A stretch of DNA of 64,000 nucleotides, taken from positions 3,827,223 through 3,891,222 of the forward strand of contig NC_058515.1 of assembly GCF_020382885.2 (NCBI RefSeq), written 5' to 3'. The notes beneath the pieces are model-generated. The model did no database searches. It was not told where the DNA came from and was given only the letters and a program-made list of their open reading frames with translations. This document shows, one piece after another, positions 45,101 through 59,046 of this stretch (position 1 is the stretch's first letter; every line of letters begins with the position of its first letter). The stretch comes from Scatophagus argus (lineage: Eukaryota > Chordata > Actinopteri > Scatophagidae). Both the position numbers and the translations under genes were made by a program.

Positions 45101-48100
45101 TACTGAGTTAATCTGAGGTTTTTTCTACAGCTCCAGGCTGTGTAAACAGCATCCAGCCTGAGCACACATATCCCGCTAGCTGCTCACCGAGTACATGGCC
45201 TTGACCATGCGCGAAGCCGTGGACACGCTGCCGGAGTCCTCTTCCAAGCTGTGGGTCTCCTTGTTTATCGTCTCCACCTTGATGTCAGGCTTGCCCAGAG
45301 TGACCCCGCGTCGACCTGGAAGCAAAACACGGCGAGGTTGAATACAGCTGGCCGTCGTGTTTTTACGAGCAGCAGGAGCAAGTTCAACCCATATGTTGAA
45401 GAGAAAGCTGTGGGTGTTTGATTTTCTTTAGGTTAACTGTTTAGTCTGGTGATGAGCATTTGAAACGTGAAAACCACAAACATGAAAACCTCTACAGTAC
45501 ATGCAGATTGGGTCTTTACACTGTAAGCACACGGAGAGTATGACTCACTGCCTTTGCGTTGCCGGTAGAAGATAAGAACGAGGACCAGCAGAAAGATGAA
45601 TAAGAAGATGGTGGAGCCCACCGTCCCCCCTGCTATTATCCCCACTGGGACTTCCTCTGAAATAAGAGGGAGAAGAAGAAACAGAGATGGAGAGAGTAAT
45701 AGATTGAGTCTGTGATGCAAATGTCCATTTGTGTAGAAAAATACAGAGTACATTTCTGTGTCCCAAAGTTCAAACCACATGCAACTCACTTATAAGTGAA
45801 ACTGAACAATGCACTCATGTCTCTCAGAAGATTAAATTTGTTTTGTTCTTTTTTTTCTTTTTTTTACATAAAGTTTTAAGTTCTGCATCTTGAAACTGAG
45901 AAATTATGAATTTATCAAACACACCAGTCTCCTCCAGTGTGATGATCATTGTGCCCGGGCCAAATGAGTTCCAGGCTGTGCAGTTGTAGGTGGACAGGAA
46001 ATCAGACTCCATCACGTTGTTGATGGTGAGGGTGGAGAGGACGCCGCCGCCCTCGGCTGACAGTTTGCTCTGCTCGACCGTGTACCTCTCCAGCAGTGTC
46101 CCCTTCTCCTTCTCCCACACATTCTCCTTCCACGCCCACACCTTCAGCACACACACACATTGTCATGTTTTCATCCGATTTTCATTTCAATTCCTCACCA
46201 CCTAAGCATAACAATAAACATTACTTGTCTAATCCTAACCTTTACCTTTACCAAACCCTAACATCAATCTAACCTTAAAGCAAGTCTTCACCCTAATATT
46301 TAATGATTTACATTGTGGGGACTTGTATTTTGTCCTCACAATGTGACTGTGTAAACTATGTAAACATTCATTCAGAATATATTAAATAAATATATAAATG
46401 GCTTCATATTTACCAGATATGTCTTTTTTTAATCAAACTCTTGGCAAGGAAATCAAACAATTACCCAGAATGTTGAACTATTCCTTTAAGGATAGTGAAA
46501 TATCAGTGTAATATATTAATTTTCAGACATAATGCCTTTTTTATTGGTGTTGTCGAACGTAAAATTAAAAAAAAAAAAATATACAATTTACAGTTGTATA
46601 AAATCTGGTGAATAAGCGGTATAGAAAATGGATGGATGGATGGAAGTTCTATAAAAAAAGTTTGGTTCCTTTCTGGATAAAATGGAAAATCCTCAGACAC
46701 ATATTGTAGGAAGGCATGACAAATAGAGCACATAGATTTACACACTCACATGTAAACACACACATTGTATGACTTAGCTAAAACCAGCAACAGTTTGGAT
46801 GTTTCTGCAGACTGAAGCAGAAATGGGTGGGGGTGACTGAACTGGTGTGAATCTTGCACATTCTCCAACTTTAAAGCCACTAAAAGCAACTGTATTATTC
46901 AGCACTGAAGAACTAAGGCAAGTTAATTATGCATAAGCCCACATGTTCCCATAATCTGCCCACTTATTCCAGAGGAGGATAATCTCCTGGCTGTGGCGTT
47001 TACCGGGACAACTGTTCCTCTCCAGTCCTTTATATTTTATAAATCTTTTTCTGTCCCAACCTTCGCCACTTGCATTAGGAGCGCACAGTGCGAGTCAGGA
47101 CGGATCAGTCACAGAGGCCGGGGAGCAGAAGAACTACTGCTATTGCGTCTCTGTGATACAGCCGAGTGGAGAAAGCATCCAGGCTGATTTCTGACGCAGA
47201 AGCTAAAAGCGGACCGGCTTAGTGTTAGTGTTGGTTTGTTTATGTGATGGGACGGGAGGAAAATTCTGGGAGAGTTTAAGGGTGAGTCACCACTCAAAAA
47301 GAAAAGGGGACAGCGACTAAAAGCATTCACCGTGCAGGAGTGGGGCTGTTTAGGAACAAGAAGGTACAGTAACAGTAAAATTCAAATCGCTGTCATACAA
47401 AAAGGCATAACCATGTGCTCTTTGTGACCATTTGGTAATCCATCCATCCATTTTCTATACCGCTTATCCGTCAGGGCCGCGGGGGAGCTGGAGCCTATCC
47501 CAGCTGACTACGGGCGAGAACCATTTGGTAATTTTATTCCAAATTATCACCACTGGGCGAAAATTTCTTAACATTTCTACTGGAGATTTGGTGCAACAAA
47601 TGTTTCCGACACATTCTTTTGACTTACAATCTTATCTGGAGGAGGAGTACTGGCTATGTAGCATTTCACCTCTCCTCTCTCCCCTCTCACTGCATACTGG
47701 ACTGGATCACTGGAGATGATTGGAGGACCTGCAATAGCCAAAAGCGATAGGATGTGTGAGTGCGTTTAAAAGAGAAAAAATTATAGAAACTACACTTGAA
47801 ATTCCACAAAAATTAAACCTCAGGGTTTTTTTTTTCTTTGTTTGTTTGGTTTCTTTTAAAGACATTGACCTTAGCGGGCCAGTTCAAGAGGAATTGTATG
47901 AGTTCAAAAATAACCCCCACCACCACTTTGGATGTTTTTTTTTTTAACTACTGACAAGTTGATCTTTTAGAAAGCACAAGTTACTCATCTACAAGCAGTG
48001 ATACAAACTGTGCGGAGGTTTTCTGACCGTTGACGGTGAGCGTGACCTCAGTCTCTCCTACTCCGATCCGTGGGACGATGGCCTTGCATACGTACTGGCC

Positions 48101-50070
48101 GGCATCCGCTTGGCTCACAGACTTTAGATACAGCTGGTTGCTGTTGCTCAGAACCTGTGGGTGAGTGAAAAAAGGACACAAATATAAACAAGGCAAGTCT
48201 GCTAAACAAAAGGAGGGATAAACAAAATAAAAGCCCAAGTATACATAAGCAGAGGATAGGCTAATGTACTTACCATTACACCCCTATTTGTATATCATAT
48301 GATTCCAGTTTATCGTGTTCATTTGCGTGTCTGGCATTATTTGAGTATATGTGACTACTACTCCTATCCTGGCTAACAATGCAAATTTGCACATGTTAAC
48401 CCATCACAAAGATTCTTCAGTTGCCTAGCAACCACATCCATCAGAAAATTAGCTGTGTGAAAATTATGGCTAAATATGTAACCACCTAGGGAGAGAGCGA
48501 GAGAGCGAGAGAGAGAGAGAAATACCTGAGCGAGATGGCTTTTATAGATGAAGGCCAAGGCCATTTCATTTAATGTGCTGTAACTGTAACGACTTCACAT
48601 CTCTAATCTGTAGCTCAATGTGAGAGCAGCTAACATGAACAGACTGTTTACTAGTCAAAGAGCCAGTTGACAAGTTGTTTACTTACATCAACTAGCTGTG
48701 TCTTTGGCTGCACAGTAGATGTTAACAAAACAAAACAGTGATGATTAACATTTGCAGACTGATTCTACAAAAGTCAAACGTAGTTTAACTCAGAAATAGG
48801 GTTGTTCTTAGAAGTTAAGAGAAAGTTTGACATTTTGGGAAATAAGTCATTCCTGCTCTTGCTCTGACATCAGTGAGAAGACTAATACGACACTATACTC
48901 TACTCTGTACTCTACTCTATACTCTACTCCATACTCTCTAACTTTATTACCCCCAGTTGAATGCAGTTTTGCATGTCATACCGCCCCCTCTCTCTCTGAT
49001 TGTCTCTCTTTCCCAGGTCATGAGAAGAAAGACAGACAAGTTAACGCCCTTAAATAACAGGCTTTTTCTGTAAAAACAGGAGATGAACCTGTGCACTGTG
49101 AGCTATGGTAAAAGTAGTGTTAATACGGGAACGGAGAAGAAATATACAAAGTGTGGGCTCTTAGCTTCTTACCATATTCGAACCCTTTTTGAACCAGGTG
49201 AGTGTGAGTGGAGGGTTTCCAGCCCATTTGCAGTTCAGGGTGACATCAGAGTCAACATCTACCGTTTTTGGCTGTGGCTCCACCAACAGAATTGGACCAA
49301 CTTGAGACAAAGAAACACAGAAGGATGTTGTTGTTGTGCTTGAGTAATAATGCAGTAGGACTAAAGGGAAGAAGCTGCTCAGAAGAAGAAGAAACAGAAC
49401 AACGGTGTGTTTTATCCCTCTGACTCTGGATCATAGTGAGTGAAATGGGCCACAAGCAAATGAACAAGCGGGATGAGTGTTGTGTGACTCACAGTGAACA
49501 TCCACTAGGATGCTGACGTTGGTCTTTCCCACAGCGTTGAAAACCAGACAGGAGACAGGCTCGGTGAAGAAGGAGTGGTCGGCCTTGGTGGTGAACACAC
49601 TCTCTCTGGCACCCTGCAGCACTACGCCCCCCTTAGCCCACCTGGGGTTAAAACACACTATGTTACAAATGATGAAAGCATATATGAGCATTATGTGTCA
49701 CAAAGAGAAAATATAAATATTAAAATCTTGTTTTTATGATGTGCTGTAAATTGATTTCCATGCATTTCTGTTCATGTCTACTTAAAGTGGATTTAAGAAT
49801 AGACACCCCTTTCAAAGCAAAACAAAGAAACCACAGAAATTTTCAACAAAAGTCATACAAACCCAAAAGAAATGGAACATTTCTGTCATATAGTTTGGCC
49901 AGGTGACTGCTACCTTAAGAAGCCCAGTGAAAATGAGAACGTGCTTAAATGTGGATGCAGACCTGTAGCCCATAATAGGAGGGTTGGCGTGAGCCTGGCA
50001 GGTGAAGGTGACTCTGTCCCCCTCCAGGACAGAGCGAGGCTCAATGGACAAGGTCACTGTTGGTGGATCT

Positions 50071-50128
<58 letters not shown>

Positions 50129-51953
50129 AGCCTTACTACATCCAATATATGCTGCAGTCTGGAAGACAGTCTGATCCAAAATGGCTTCCATGAATTAATT
50201 AATAATAGCTATAAAACATTTAGCTGCTGCAGACGTTTTATGTTTCAAAATATGTTGCTGTGTGGCTTTTTATAGCAACATTTAGCAACTTAGGTTTACA
50301 CATTACATGATTGTGACAAAAATGACACTGTAATGCAAGAGCTTGTTTTTTTGGCATTCATATTATTGTATATATACTTCTTTGTGATATGACCAAAACA
50401 ATAATACTTCTTGAATTAAAATCGCCTTCCGCCTCAGTATTTTTTAAAGGCTTACGGTGTACGTTGAGGGTGACAGTTGTGCTTTTGCCAGTGGGAACAG
50501 CCAGGTTGGTGGCCACGCAGCTGTAGTTCCTCCCGGTGTCACTGTCAACGGGCTGGATTGGCAAGTAGCTACGTGTGGTCACCCTTTTCCTGTCTGGAAG
50601 CACCTCCTGATGGTGATGACATTGATGACATTGATGAAAAACTTGTGTGTTTAGTGTGTCTTGGTGAATGCTGTCTCTATGTCAGACTTACAGTGCTACT
50701 GACAGCCCCCTCCACAGGCAGACCATCTTTAAGCCACTCGATCATTGAAGGCGGTTTAGCCCCTCGAGACACACAGCTTAGGTTGTAGGACTCTCCCGCA
50801 TTCAGCAACACCTCCGGACCACCATCGATTACCGGTTCGTCTGGGGGAACTGGAGCGGGAGAGGGAAAGTGTTAGAGACACACGTGTAATGTACTTTTTA
50901 CAGACATGTGCAATGGCACGCAAACATACTGAGGACGGTGAGTTTGGCCCTCCTGGACCTCAGGGCGGCATCAGGGGCCTGGCACTCGTACAGGGAGTCA
51001 TCAGACAGGTCAGCTGAAAGGATCTCCAGGTTGTACTGGCCCAACTCCTGCACACGCAACACACGATACCTGGGCCAGGCTGGGGCACACACACAGACAT
51101 AGTCGAGTAAGAGTTAAATAATCTCGACAAAAATAAGTGAAATTTAATTTCCTAAAATGTTAATCAGTATAGTTTACTTTTTTCTACTGTTCTTGTCATC
51201 CTCTGTGCTGGCTGAAAATCACTATGTCAATCATGTCATGATATCTTAAATATTTATTTTTTTCATTTACAAACTGCTAATTTATCATACGTCAGGATCT
51301 CCAAAACCGCCCACCGCACAGCTTGTTTCAGTTCACGGCAACAGTAAAACTTCAGATCTGTGTCATACATGGGCATGCGAAGCAAAAATCGGACTTTTGA
51401 CTTCATCAGGCAAAAAAGGACACCAGAGAGATACATGGACACAGGATGAGACAGATATGCACAAACACAAACACACGAACAAACATTCACACACTGTTGC
51501 ACACTGATGCCGACACACTTGCATACACGCAACACAGTATCTACCCCTTCCCCCACCCACCATGCACGGCCCAGCTGTGTCACTGCTGTACATTCTCACC
51601 ATTAGGTGGCATCCATGCTCTCCCTCACTAGCAGGAGGAAAAAGATGAATGCATTATGACAGCAACGTTTTAGAGGACTCAAATCGACTCCAGTCCGTGG
51701 TGCAGAATTCATGTTTGCTGCCCAGACAAAGATTGCATGTGAAATTCTCTGTGCCGTGTCCATGAGCAGCCTCCAAACTGAGGTTTTCTGCTTGCCTAAC
51801 CTTGTGTGTCCTTGTTTCAACATGCATGTGTGCATGTGTGTGTGCCTTGTATATACATGCATTTGCATGTGAAATGTCGAGAGCGAGAAAGCGTATGAAA
51901 AGCCCAGAGAACGAGGCGGGGGAGCAGAGGGACAGAGACTCGTGCACAAACAA

Positions 51954-51991
<38 letters not shown>

Positions 51992-54419
51992 AGTGCATGT
52001 GTGCATGAAGCAGCCAGTGTTCATTCACATGTTTTTATTTAAAAGCTTTAGCTTGAAGCATTGCACCATTGCAGTAACAATATGATTAAAATAAAGGAAG
52101 GAGAAAGGGAGGGAGAGACAGAAAGATTGGAAGAAGGCAGGAGACAGAGGACAGAGAGGAGGAGGAGAGAAAGAAGGGACAGAAGGGTTGAGAGAAAGCG
52201 GGGGGCACAAACTGAGAGGGTGTCAAGTAAGGTGAAGGTAGGAGAGGGAAAGAGAGACAAGGTAGAGAAGTTAAATGAAGAAGAGACAAGAGAGGGCTCA
52301 GCATGGCAGAGGGAAAAGAAGGAGAACAAGGGCAGAGGAGAGGAGAGGAGAGCATGATTACAAAGGCCAAAGACTTAAAAAAAAAAATAAATCCAAAATC
52401 ATAACATACACTTGATGAGAATGCAGGATAAGAGAAAAAAAAATCTGGGGGAGAAAAAAAAAACAACAGCGACATCCACAAAAACAATGCAACAAATGAT
52501 GCATTCTTCCCCTGGACCAATCGGTTAAAAATATGCCCATTTGTTTTGACCAGTAATTGCACAGACCCCTTTGGGTTAACCAGTGCAATCCGGAAAATGC
52601 AGCAACACAGAAATAAGATGCATCATTCCCCTAAGTTTTGTCAAAATCAGACAAGCCGTGACTTAAATTGTTGTTGGGGACCAACAGACAAGTGGGAGAC
52701 TTAATAAATCAAGCTGGAAAATTCCATTACGAGGGACAAAATTGTGACAAGAAAGCCTGGAGTGAACAGTAAGGACACAGAGCTGTACAGAAGCAGAAGG
52801 TTATATATTTGTTGAGGAATTTTTCAATAAAAATCAGATTTCAGCCAGTCAGTGTTGCCCTCTGTTCATATGACAGAAGTGATGATGCAATGCTCCTCAA
52901 CCAAGTTGAAGGGTGTCAGTTAAATGTGCCTGAGGGAGCTTAGAATTTCCCCTTCAAACACTGGATGATCCGTGCAAAAAGGTGGCCAAAGTCAGCCTAA
53001 ATAAGTGCACAGTTTGTCACAACATGGTGTGATGGGACCGCTGCTGTGGCAGTCTGGCTGTATTTAGCACAACAGTGGACTCTTACATCTTTTGGCCACG
53101 ACTGTTCAGCTGGCTCAAACTAACTGTAACTCAAAACATTCAGCAGCGAAAACATTTTGTCAGCATACATTAGACACCACAGTTACATCCACGCAATGTC
53201 ACTCTGGGTGAGTGTGTATCACTTAAAAAGCTCCAAGAAGGCACTGAAACAGTACAGTTACCTCAGTCTACGTATATTTTGCAAAATAGTTTTCTGGATT
53301 GGTTTTATTCATAGATCAGATGGTGGCCACTGTAGCTGTAAAGCCTAGTGACCATAAGGAGGAACAGAATCATTCCAGTTAGCTTCTGTTTTGATGATGT
53401 ATCTTAAGGCTCACTTTTGTAGTCTCTGTAGATGAGTTCCGAAAACCCCATCATCATCGCCACCAAATGTCTTTTTCAAGATTTTTTATTTTTTTATTTT
53501 TAAAAAAAGGGTGATTCATTTAACACTATTTTCCAGTATGGTTTGGTTTCATTTACATATTGAATTGCTCTCTTGCTGACTATTTTTCTCAATTGCAGCA
53601 CAAAGAGCTTTTCTGTATCCTAAGCAGTCAGCCTGTCGCAGCCGGTAGTTTAAAGGTTACTGTGACAATAAAGAGAGAGATGACATTATCCATTAGCTCA
53701 AAGCACTGCCCTGCTAAGATGGCTGAAGACTCTTGTCTGGGTTAATATTTGCTGAGTTAGTCCACAATCTATCCTGATACCCCCTAGCAACTGCACATTT
53801 ACCCCTGTTTGGAAATCACTGGTCGCTTCAACTGTGGGGTTTTGTACTTTTGTTGGAGGTTGGTGTAAACCTGACATCGTGTCCAAAGATCTTCAAAGAG
53901 AAAATATCTCATTTTGTGCACCTTGGTGGCCTCCACTGTGTTTGAGTTTGAGCTCTGCAAAAGTTTCGAACGCCACTGTGAGCATAAAATAGCCTTTAAA
54001 CATTAAACAGCTCTTCCCTCTGCACTGTGAAATAACAAGTTAAATGACTAAATGGCGAGTTATTTTGGCAATTATGGTGAAGAAAGTACCAGAAAGAACC
54101 CAAAGACATTCACAAAATTACAACTTCTCTGACTTTAAACACGCAGCATAACATTTTGCTAACAGCAGCTCCAATCCAAAAGTATCAGAATCAGCTCTGA
54201 AAGCCCCATCTTAGTCTCATGCTGAACAGAGTGAAGGAAGCCTGAGGAGGCTGGATGATGATGTCTCACCCCGGAGGTCTTCTCCGATACCCAGAGCCAG
54301 ACCATCTTTGGTCCACTGAACAATGCCTGAGTAGTTGAAGACAACACAGGACAGGATCACCCTCTGGCCCCGCACCACCGACTGGTCTGCCGGCTCCTGA
54401 GAGAACCTCGCTGTCCACA
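42144..54419 (-). CDS. kirrel1: Kin of IRRE-like protein 1 (Neph1), signal exon missing
   Basis: An immunoglobulin adhesion receptor of the podocyte slit diaphragm and of myoblast and neuronal contacts, binding nephrin and ZO-1. Exons: 54270-54419, 50930-51079, 50692-50849, 50456-50606, 49963-50068, 49493-49641, 49173-49300, 48028-48154, 47628-47728, 45925-46141, 45549-45656, 45188-45315, 44787-44864, 43832-43849 (microexon) and 42144-42818, about 813 residues. Five Ig domains show paired Cys: LSCVVF/YECQAP, LSCVSR/YSCVAT, FTCQAH/VSCLVF, LNCKWA/YVCKAI and VKCYIA/YNCTAW. A membrane helix ([14 protein letters not shown]) follows, then a tail with [11 protein letters not shown] (the Fyn/Grb2 tyrosine site of Neph1) and a C-terminal MQTHV, a ZO-1 PDZ ligand. 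[15 protein letters not shown] and [17 protein letters not shown] mark it as KIRREL1 rather than 2 or 3. The tail has Gly/Pro/Ser-rich inserts. The first visible exon starts in phase 1, so the signal-peptide exon lies upstream, probably beyond the window. Confidence 0.97.
43832..43849 (-). CDS. kirrel1: Candidate 18-base cassette microexon of kirrel1 (GNMLLA)
   Basis: On the gene strand GGCAACATGTTGTTGGCT is preceded by a strong acceptor (CTTTTTCTCTTTTCCTCAG) and followed by a consensus donor (GTAAGTAAAA). It is exactly six codons in phase 0. The flanking exons also meet in phase 0 (...QEYDLK and DPTNGYYN...). It can therefore be included or skipped without shifting the frame. Inclusion puts Gly-Asn-Met-Leu-Leu-Ala directly before the tyrosine signalling site. 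The human protein as I recall it runs straight from the upstream exon into DPTNGYYN. No expression evidence is available here. Confidence 0.6.
46604..46644 (+). mobile_element. Severely 5'-truncated SINE tail
   Basis: Only about 40 bases of the SINE 3' end remain (AATAAGCGGTATAGAAAATGG plus ATGG units), the same end as the copy at 149-511 but on the plus strand. Imperfect duplications flank it, agttgtataaaa (46592-46603) and agttctataaaa (46645-46656), matching at 11 of 12 positions. It is in a kirrel1 intron. Confidence 0.6.
47440..47519 (-). mobile_element. 5'-truncated SINE with perfect target-site duplication
   Basis: About 80 bases matching the 3' region of the SINE at 149-511 (ATCCATCC..TATACCGCTTATCC..CAGCTGACTACGGGCGAG) are flanked by a perfect 13-base duplication, accatttggtaat, at 47427-47439 and 47520-47532. 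The head and core are missing, so reverse transcription stopped early. It is in the intron between the fifth-Ig exons of kirrel1, about 100 bases from an exon. A perfect duplication suggests a fairly recent insertion. Confidence 0.85.
48894..48940. repeat. (TACTC)n pentanucleotide repeat
   Basis: Imperfect TACTC units (with TGTACTC and TATACTC variants) lie in a kirrel1 intron. Confidence 0.8.
50072..50126. repeat. (GA)n microsatellite forming a kirrel1 polypyrimidine tract
   Basis: About 27 GA units on the plus strand become (TC)n on the gene strand, running straight into TTCTAG, the acceptor of the kirrel1 exon at 49963-50068. The repeat itself is the pyrimidine tract for that exon. Confidence 0.95.
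51961..51989. repeat. (CA)n microsatellite
   Basis: About 14 CA units lie in the kirrel1 intron between 51079 and 54270. This intron is otherwise AG-rich (52080-52360) and AT-rich, with no supported exon. Confidence 0.95.
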
Positions 54420-57400
54420 CTGCAGAGACAGATAGAGAATAGGGAGTGGGAGAAAAAGTGGCATAAGTTAGGGACTTTCTCATTTTCACTGTGGACATAC
54501 TCCAGGCAAGTTAGTATAAAATCTCCCTGACCACAGATTTAGAAATTTTCATATCTGTAGTTTTACAGCTAATTGACAGAAAACTGCATTCCCACAGCAG
54601 AAATGAAATGCCACGATTGCCATCTTTGATCACACATTGGCTTGCAGCCATTAACCAAGCGTTGAGGAGTAAAGAACTCCATGGAAAGACGGAGGTGTCA
54701 GAGAAGAGGAGATCAGAACAAGAGTCAGAGAAGAAGAAAGAGGAAGAAAGAAGACGAAACGGTTGTTAATGCTGACTCAGGAGAGAGGAGCTGGGAGATC
54801 AAACAGTCAACTTCAGCCATAGGGTCTCTCTCTCTCTCTCTCTCTTTCACCCACCCCTTTTTCTTCTTGCTCCTGACTTTTATTTCTCCAAAACTCTCTG
54901 GCCCTACCTCCCTCCCTTCCTCCCTCCCTCTTGTCTTTCTCTGTTTCTCCCTTCTTCATTCCTCTCTATGAGTCATCTCCCAGGCTTCTACTCACAATCC
55001 AAAACTACAGTGGTTGTCATTGTCTACTAGACTCTCTCAGTCCAGTCTGTAGTCTGCTACCACAACAGATAGACCAGGGCCGCACTGGCCCACCAACCGC
55101 CTGTCTGATATGAGGGGAAAACAAGAAAAAAAAAAAAAAAAACCCTGCTATTGTTCCACGCTGTATGATGACAAGTTGTAATTAGCTGTCCCTTGAAGAC
55201 ATGACACCCGTACAATAGAAGAGAGGCAATTGCCGCGGAGGAATTTCATCTCGCTTTAAATTTCCATTCTTTCCATTCTGTCTCTCACTTTCATTATTCT
55301 TTCCTCTCCCACTTATTTCGAAGAATCTCGTACAGTAGATCATTAACCCAATGCTGCATTGTACACCTCCCCAGCCCCCCTCCCTACCTCTGCCATTACC
55401 TCCCTCCTTTTACTCTCTCTCTCTCTTTCTAAATGTTGTATGTCTTTTACTCAAATTGCTTTGCTTCACTCTCTGCTTTTTCCTCTATATGTATGCGTCC
55501 CCACTCGCCTCACTCACTTTGTACATCTATAATGCTGTCTATGAATGTCCTTTTGCCTGCACTGATTTTCCACTACTGCTCCCTCTCTTCAGTGTGTGTG
55601 CGCCTTCTTCTTTCTATATACATGTATAATGCTGTATATGTCCTTTTACCCATAATGCTTTCTATTTCTGTGTTCCTCCTCCTCGCTGGTTGGAAGGGGG
55701 TTAGAGGCGGACTGTCACAACTCATTTATCACATTAAATATCAGCCCTCCAGCACTTTCTCTCTCCCTCTTTTTCTCATTCCCTCCCGCTCACCCGTCTC
55801 CATCTCTTCTCTCACTTTTCTCCCTCGCTCCTTTTTCTTCACCTCCTACCATTTACATCCCTCCTTCTCACTTGTCCACCCCACTTTTTTATCACTTGTT
55901 TGCCCCCCTCCCCTGTTCCCTCACAATCCCTCTCTCATTCCCTCACACTTCTTCCTCCAAGCCCTCCAGCGCTTTTTCTAAAGGTTGCCATCTCTCTCTC
56001 ACTTTTTTTTAACAAGTGCCATATGCCTCGGCACCATACCTCCTGACTCCCCATCATGACCCTCGGTCCCTATCTCTCACGATCCCCGCTCCCCTTGCAT
56101 ACGCACAGACATGCACTCTCCCTCTATCATGTCAGATTTGGTGTGATTTGCAGAGGTACAATATGCCTGATAATACAAAAGAACCCAGTCATGCAAGAAG
56201 ATTTCCTTAGCAATCACAACAATGGCTTTTGACAGTGCACCACATTAATATTCTGAAGATAAAGGAGATGTGCGAGGATACACGCTGAAAAGGGAATCAG
56301 ATGCAGACAGAGCTTTGCAGCAAGCATACCTAGAATAATTTAGCACTGTACCCAAAAAAAAAAAAAAATAGCAGTCCTTAATTTGCTCCCAAAGGGACAC
56401 CCTAATTAACCGGATTAATAAATTAAGATAGAAAAGCAGACAACAGAGCAACAACAATTGCTAGGAAAGGCTGGGAAGTAAAATCTTGTCACAAAGCCTC
56501 TTGAACGTTATGAAAAGGCAGCACAAGGATGCACCAGCCAGCAGCAACCATAGCTCAAAGTTGAAGTCAGCGCAGAAGCTAGCATCAAAATGTACTTTAA
56601 GTATCAAAAATCACATGGAGAGTCCATGTAAAATGGTGATGTAGGTCCCTGCATGACTGCTGGAAGCTGCACAGTCATTGGAAACTATCAGAAAGTTTCA
56701 CCAAATGTCCTGTCAGGCACAGATTAATTATGATTTTTGCCATAAGCAAAGTTTTTTAGGATCTGGTTAGTGTATTTTCATTCTTTTGATGCGTGTTTTG
56801 GTGGGAATTTTAAATGATAAGGCTTTTTAAATCCTTTTTTTCTTTGCATAAGCCTGTAATACGTGATTTTTTTTTTTCACTTCACAGCTGAATATTTATA
56901 CATTTAGTAAATACAAAATTATTTTAGCATTAATTTGGAGTTGTTGCCTAAATAATGTAACTAATGTTCAGCTCTTCTTTTACTGTATTTCTGTTTTTGG
57001 CCTCCACTCCTCCTCCACTCGACTCCTCAGGGAAACACTTTGCTCTTTAGCTGTTAAATGCTTCACTATTGTTTTCAGTTAGGTGATAACTTTGCCTTCC
57101 TCCCATTTAGGGCTGGCCAGGTAGTGCACATTGGGTTGATCTGATCTTTTTCACTAAAAACAGCTGTCACTAATAAATAAATCAATAAATAAATAAAACT
57201 AAAAAGAGAAATAATGGTAATATAAAAAATATGAATTATGTTTAAGACATAATTAATAACATTATGTTTTATAATGCTCTTAAAAAGGGATGCTGGAATC
57301 TGTTATCTCATGTGCTTGATTGTTTTAACAGAATTGTGGAGTAAAGGTCAGATATGTTTTACATCCACTGTAGCAAGCAGATATGGCAGTGATGTAGTGG

Positions 57401-59046
57401 TAATTAAGGTGGAGAATGCATAGTCAGCACTATATTTTGGAAGAATTATAAACAAAACATAATTCTACAGGGTGTCTTTCTTTAACTTACTGTATGCACC
57501 CTAGTTTGATGAATTCATCCATCTAAAGCTAATTACTGCAAGGTACAGTGTGGAGTCGTACCATCTTAAAAAGCATATAAAGTCTTTTCTCGAACATACA
57601 TGGGTGTAAAAAGAGTTTAACTGGTTTAAAGTACCCGAAAATCTTGACAGTAGCCTGAGGGCAAGCAAATCCTTTCCTCCACCACCTCAGATATGCTGGC
57701 TGGAGGTATTCCCTCAACTGCCTCGGTAAACCACAAACATAATCCAAACTGAATCCTCCTGAGTAAAGACTACACATTCTGCAGAGAAAACACCCATGCA
57801 AAGGCTGTGCACTGAAAACACTGACTCATTTAAACATGTGCTCATCCCCCTCTGATTTTCATATTACCGAGTTAACACTTGTCAACATGAGTGTATGTGC
57901 TTGTGACTGTGTGTCTGTGTGTTTAAAGTAGGGAATGCACAGAGAGAAGAGAGCAGTCAGTGCAAAGGCAAGGCAGGAGAGTGTGTGCAAGCGAGCTTGT
58001 ATTCTTTCATTATATGGGTTATGCTGCAGAGACAAATTTAGAGTGTGTCCTGATTTCTTTGAGTCACTGATCCCCTTGATACCACCGGGAGACTCCGAGC
58101 ACCCTGTCCACACAAAGAACTGTGACCATGACCACATGCACATGGACACACATGCACACAAACAAAAACAGGCGGCGCAGATGACCTAACCGTCACCACA
58201 TGGGCTAACCATTTCCTCTCAACACACACAAACACAACCACTCTAAACCCCAAACATATAATCGACACGTACAGGGCGGTTTTCTGAACATGGACTACAC
58301 CACGACCCGGACTAAACCGTCAAGTCAGAGGAGCATCTCTATCTCCACTGGGAACGGGTCTCAGTTTAGTCTAGCATTAAGTACAGCCCTAGTCAAAGTT
58401 TGGAAAGGAATTAGGATTAATCTGCAGCCTAGGACAACAGCCCCTGTAGACAGTGTGACACCAACCTCGGCTTGTGAAAGCAGACACAAAGCCAAAGGCG
58501 AGCACGCACAGCTTTGCCGGGTGACTCACCAAAAGCATGGCCACACACTGCCATAGTGTGAACCACCACAGCAATTTAGCCTGAGAGCAGCTCTCGCACC
58601 ATGCAGTGGTGTTTTAATAGCAAGGTAATGAACCGTCAATTTGTTTCTGAAAATTACTGAAAGGGTATATTGGATGCAAAGATGTTTGGAGCTATTTTTA
58701 GCACGTGTGCTGCTCATATGCCCCGCTTTTCTTAATTTGCCACACTCTCTGTTGTTGGGTGGTGAATGTCAAAGCTTGCTTTACAGATATTAAATACAGG
58801 TCTGCCCCCTCCTCTCTGTATGGGATGGGAGACAAGGGTGGGAGTGATTCCATGCAGTAGAGAGTTCTGGGAAAAATTTCCTAGTGGTACTCAGTCTCAT
58901 TGAATCAGGTGTTATTAAATAAAAAGGCATTTGTATGGATTGTTATGCACTGATCGAATTATCTTTGTGTCTGGCCCCTCTCCCCCCGTACCCCCCCTGT
59001 ACCCCTCCAACAAAGTCCCCCCTGCCTCTCCCTTCGCTCCTCTCCA

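Noticed and set aside
55351-55981. Plus-strand frames of 92 and 182 residues
   Set aside because: They translate pyrimidine-rich low-complexity intron DNA (Leu/Ser/Pro/Phe only), with no domain and no splice context.
56245-56457. Hydrophobic Leu-rich minus-strand frame, considered as a signal peptide
   Set aside because: It has no true ATG at its start and no matching donor phase.
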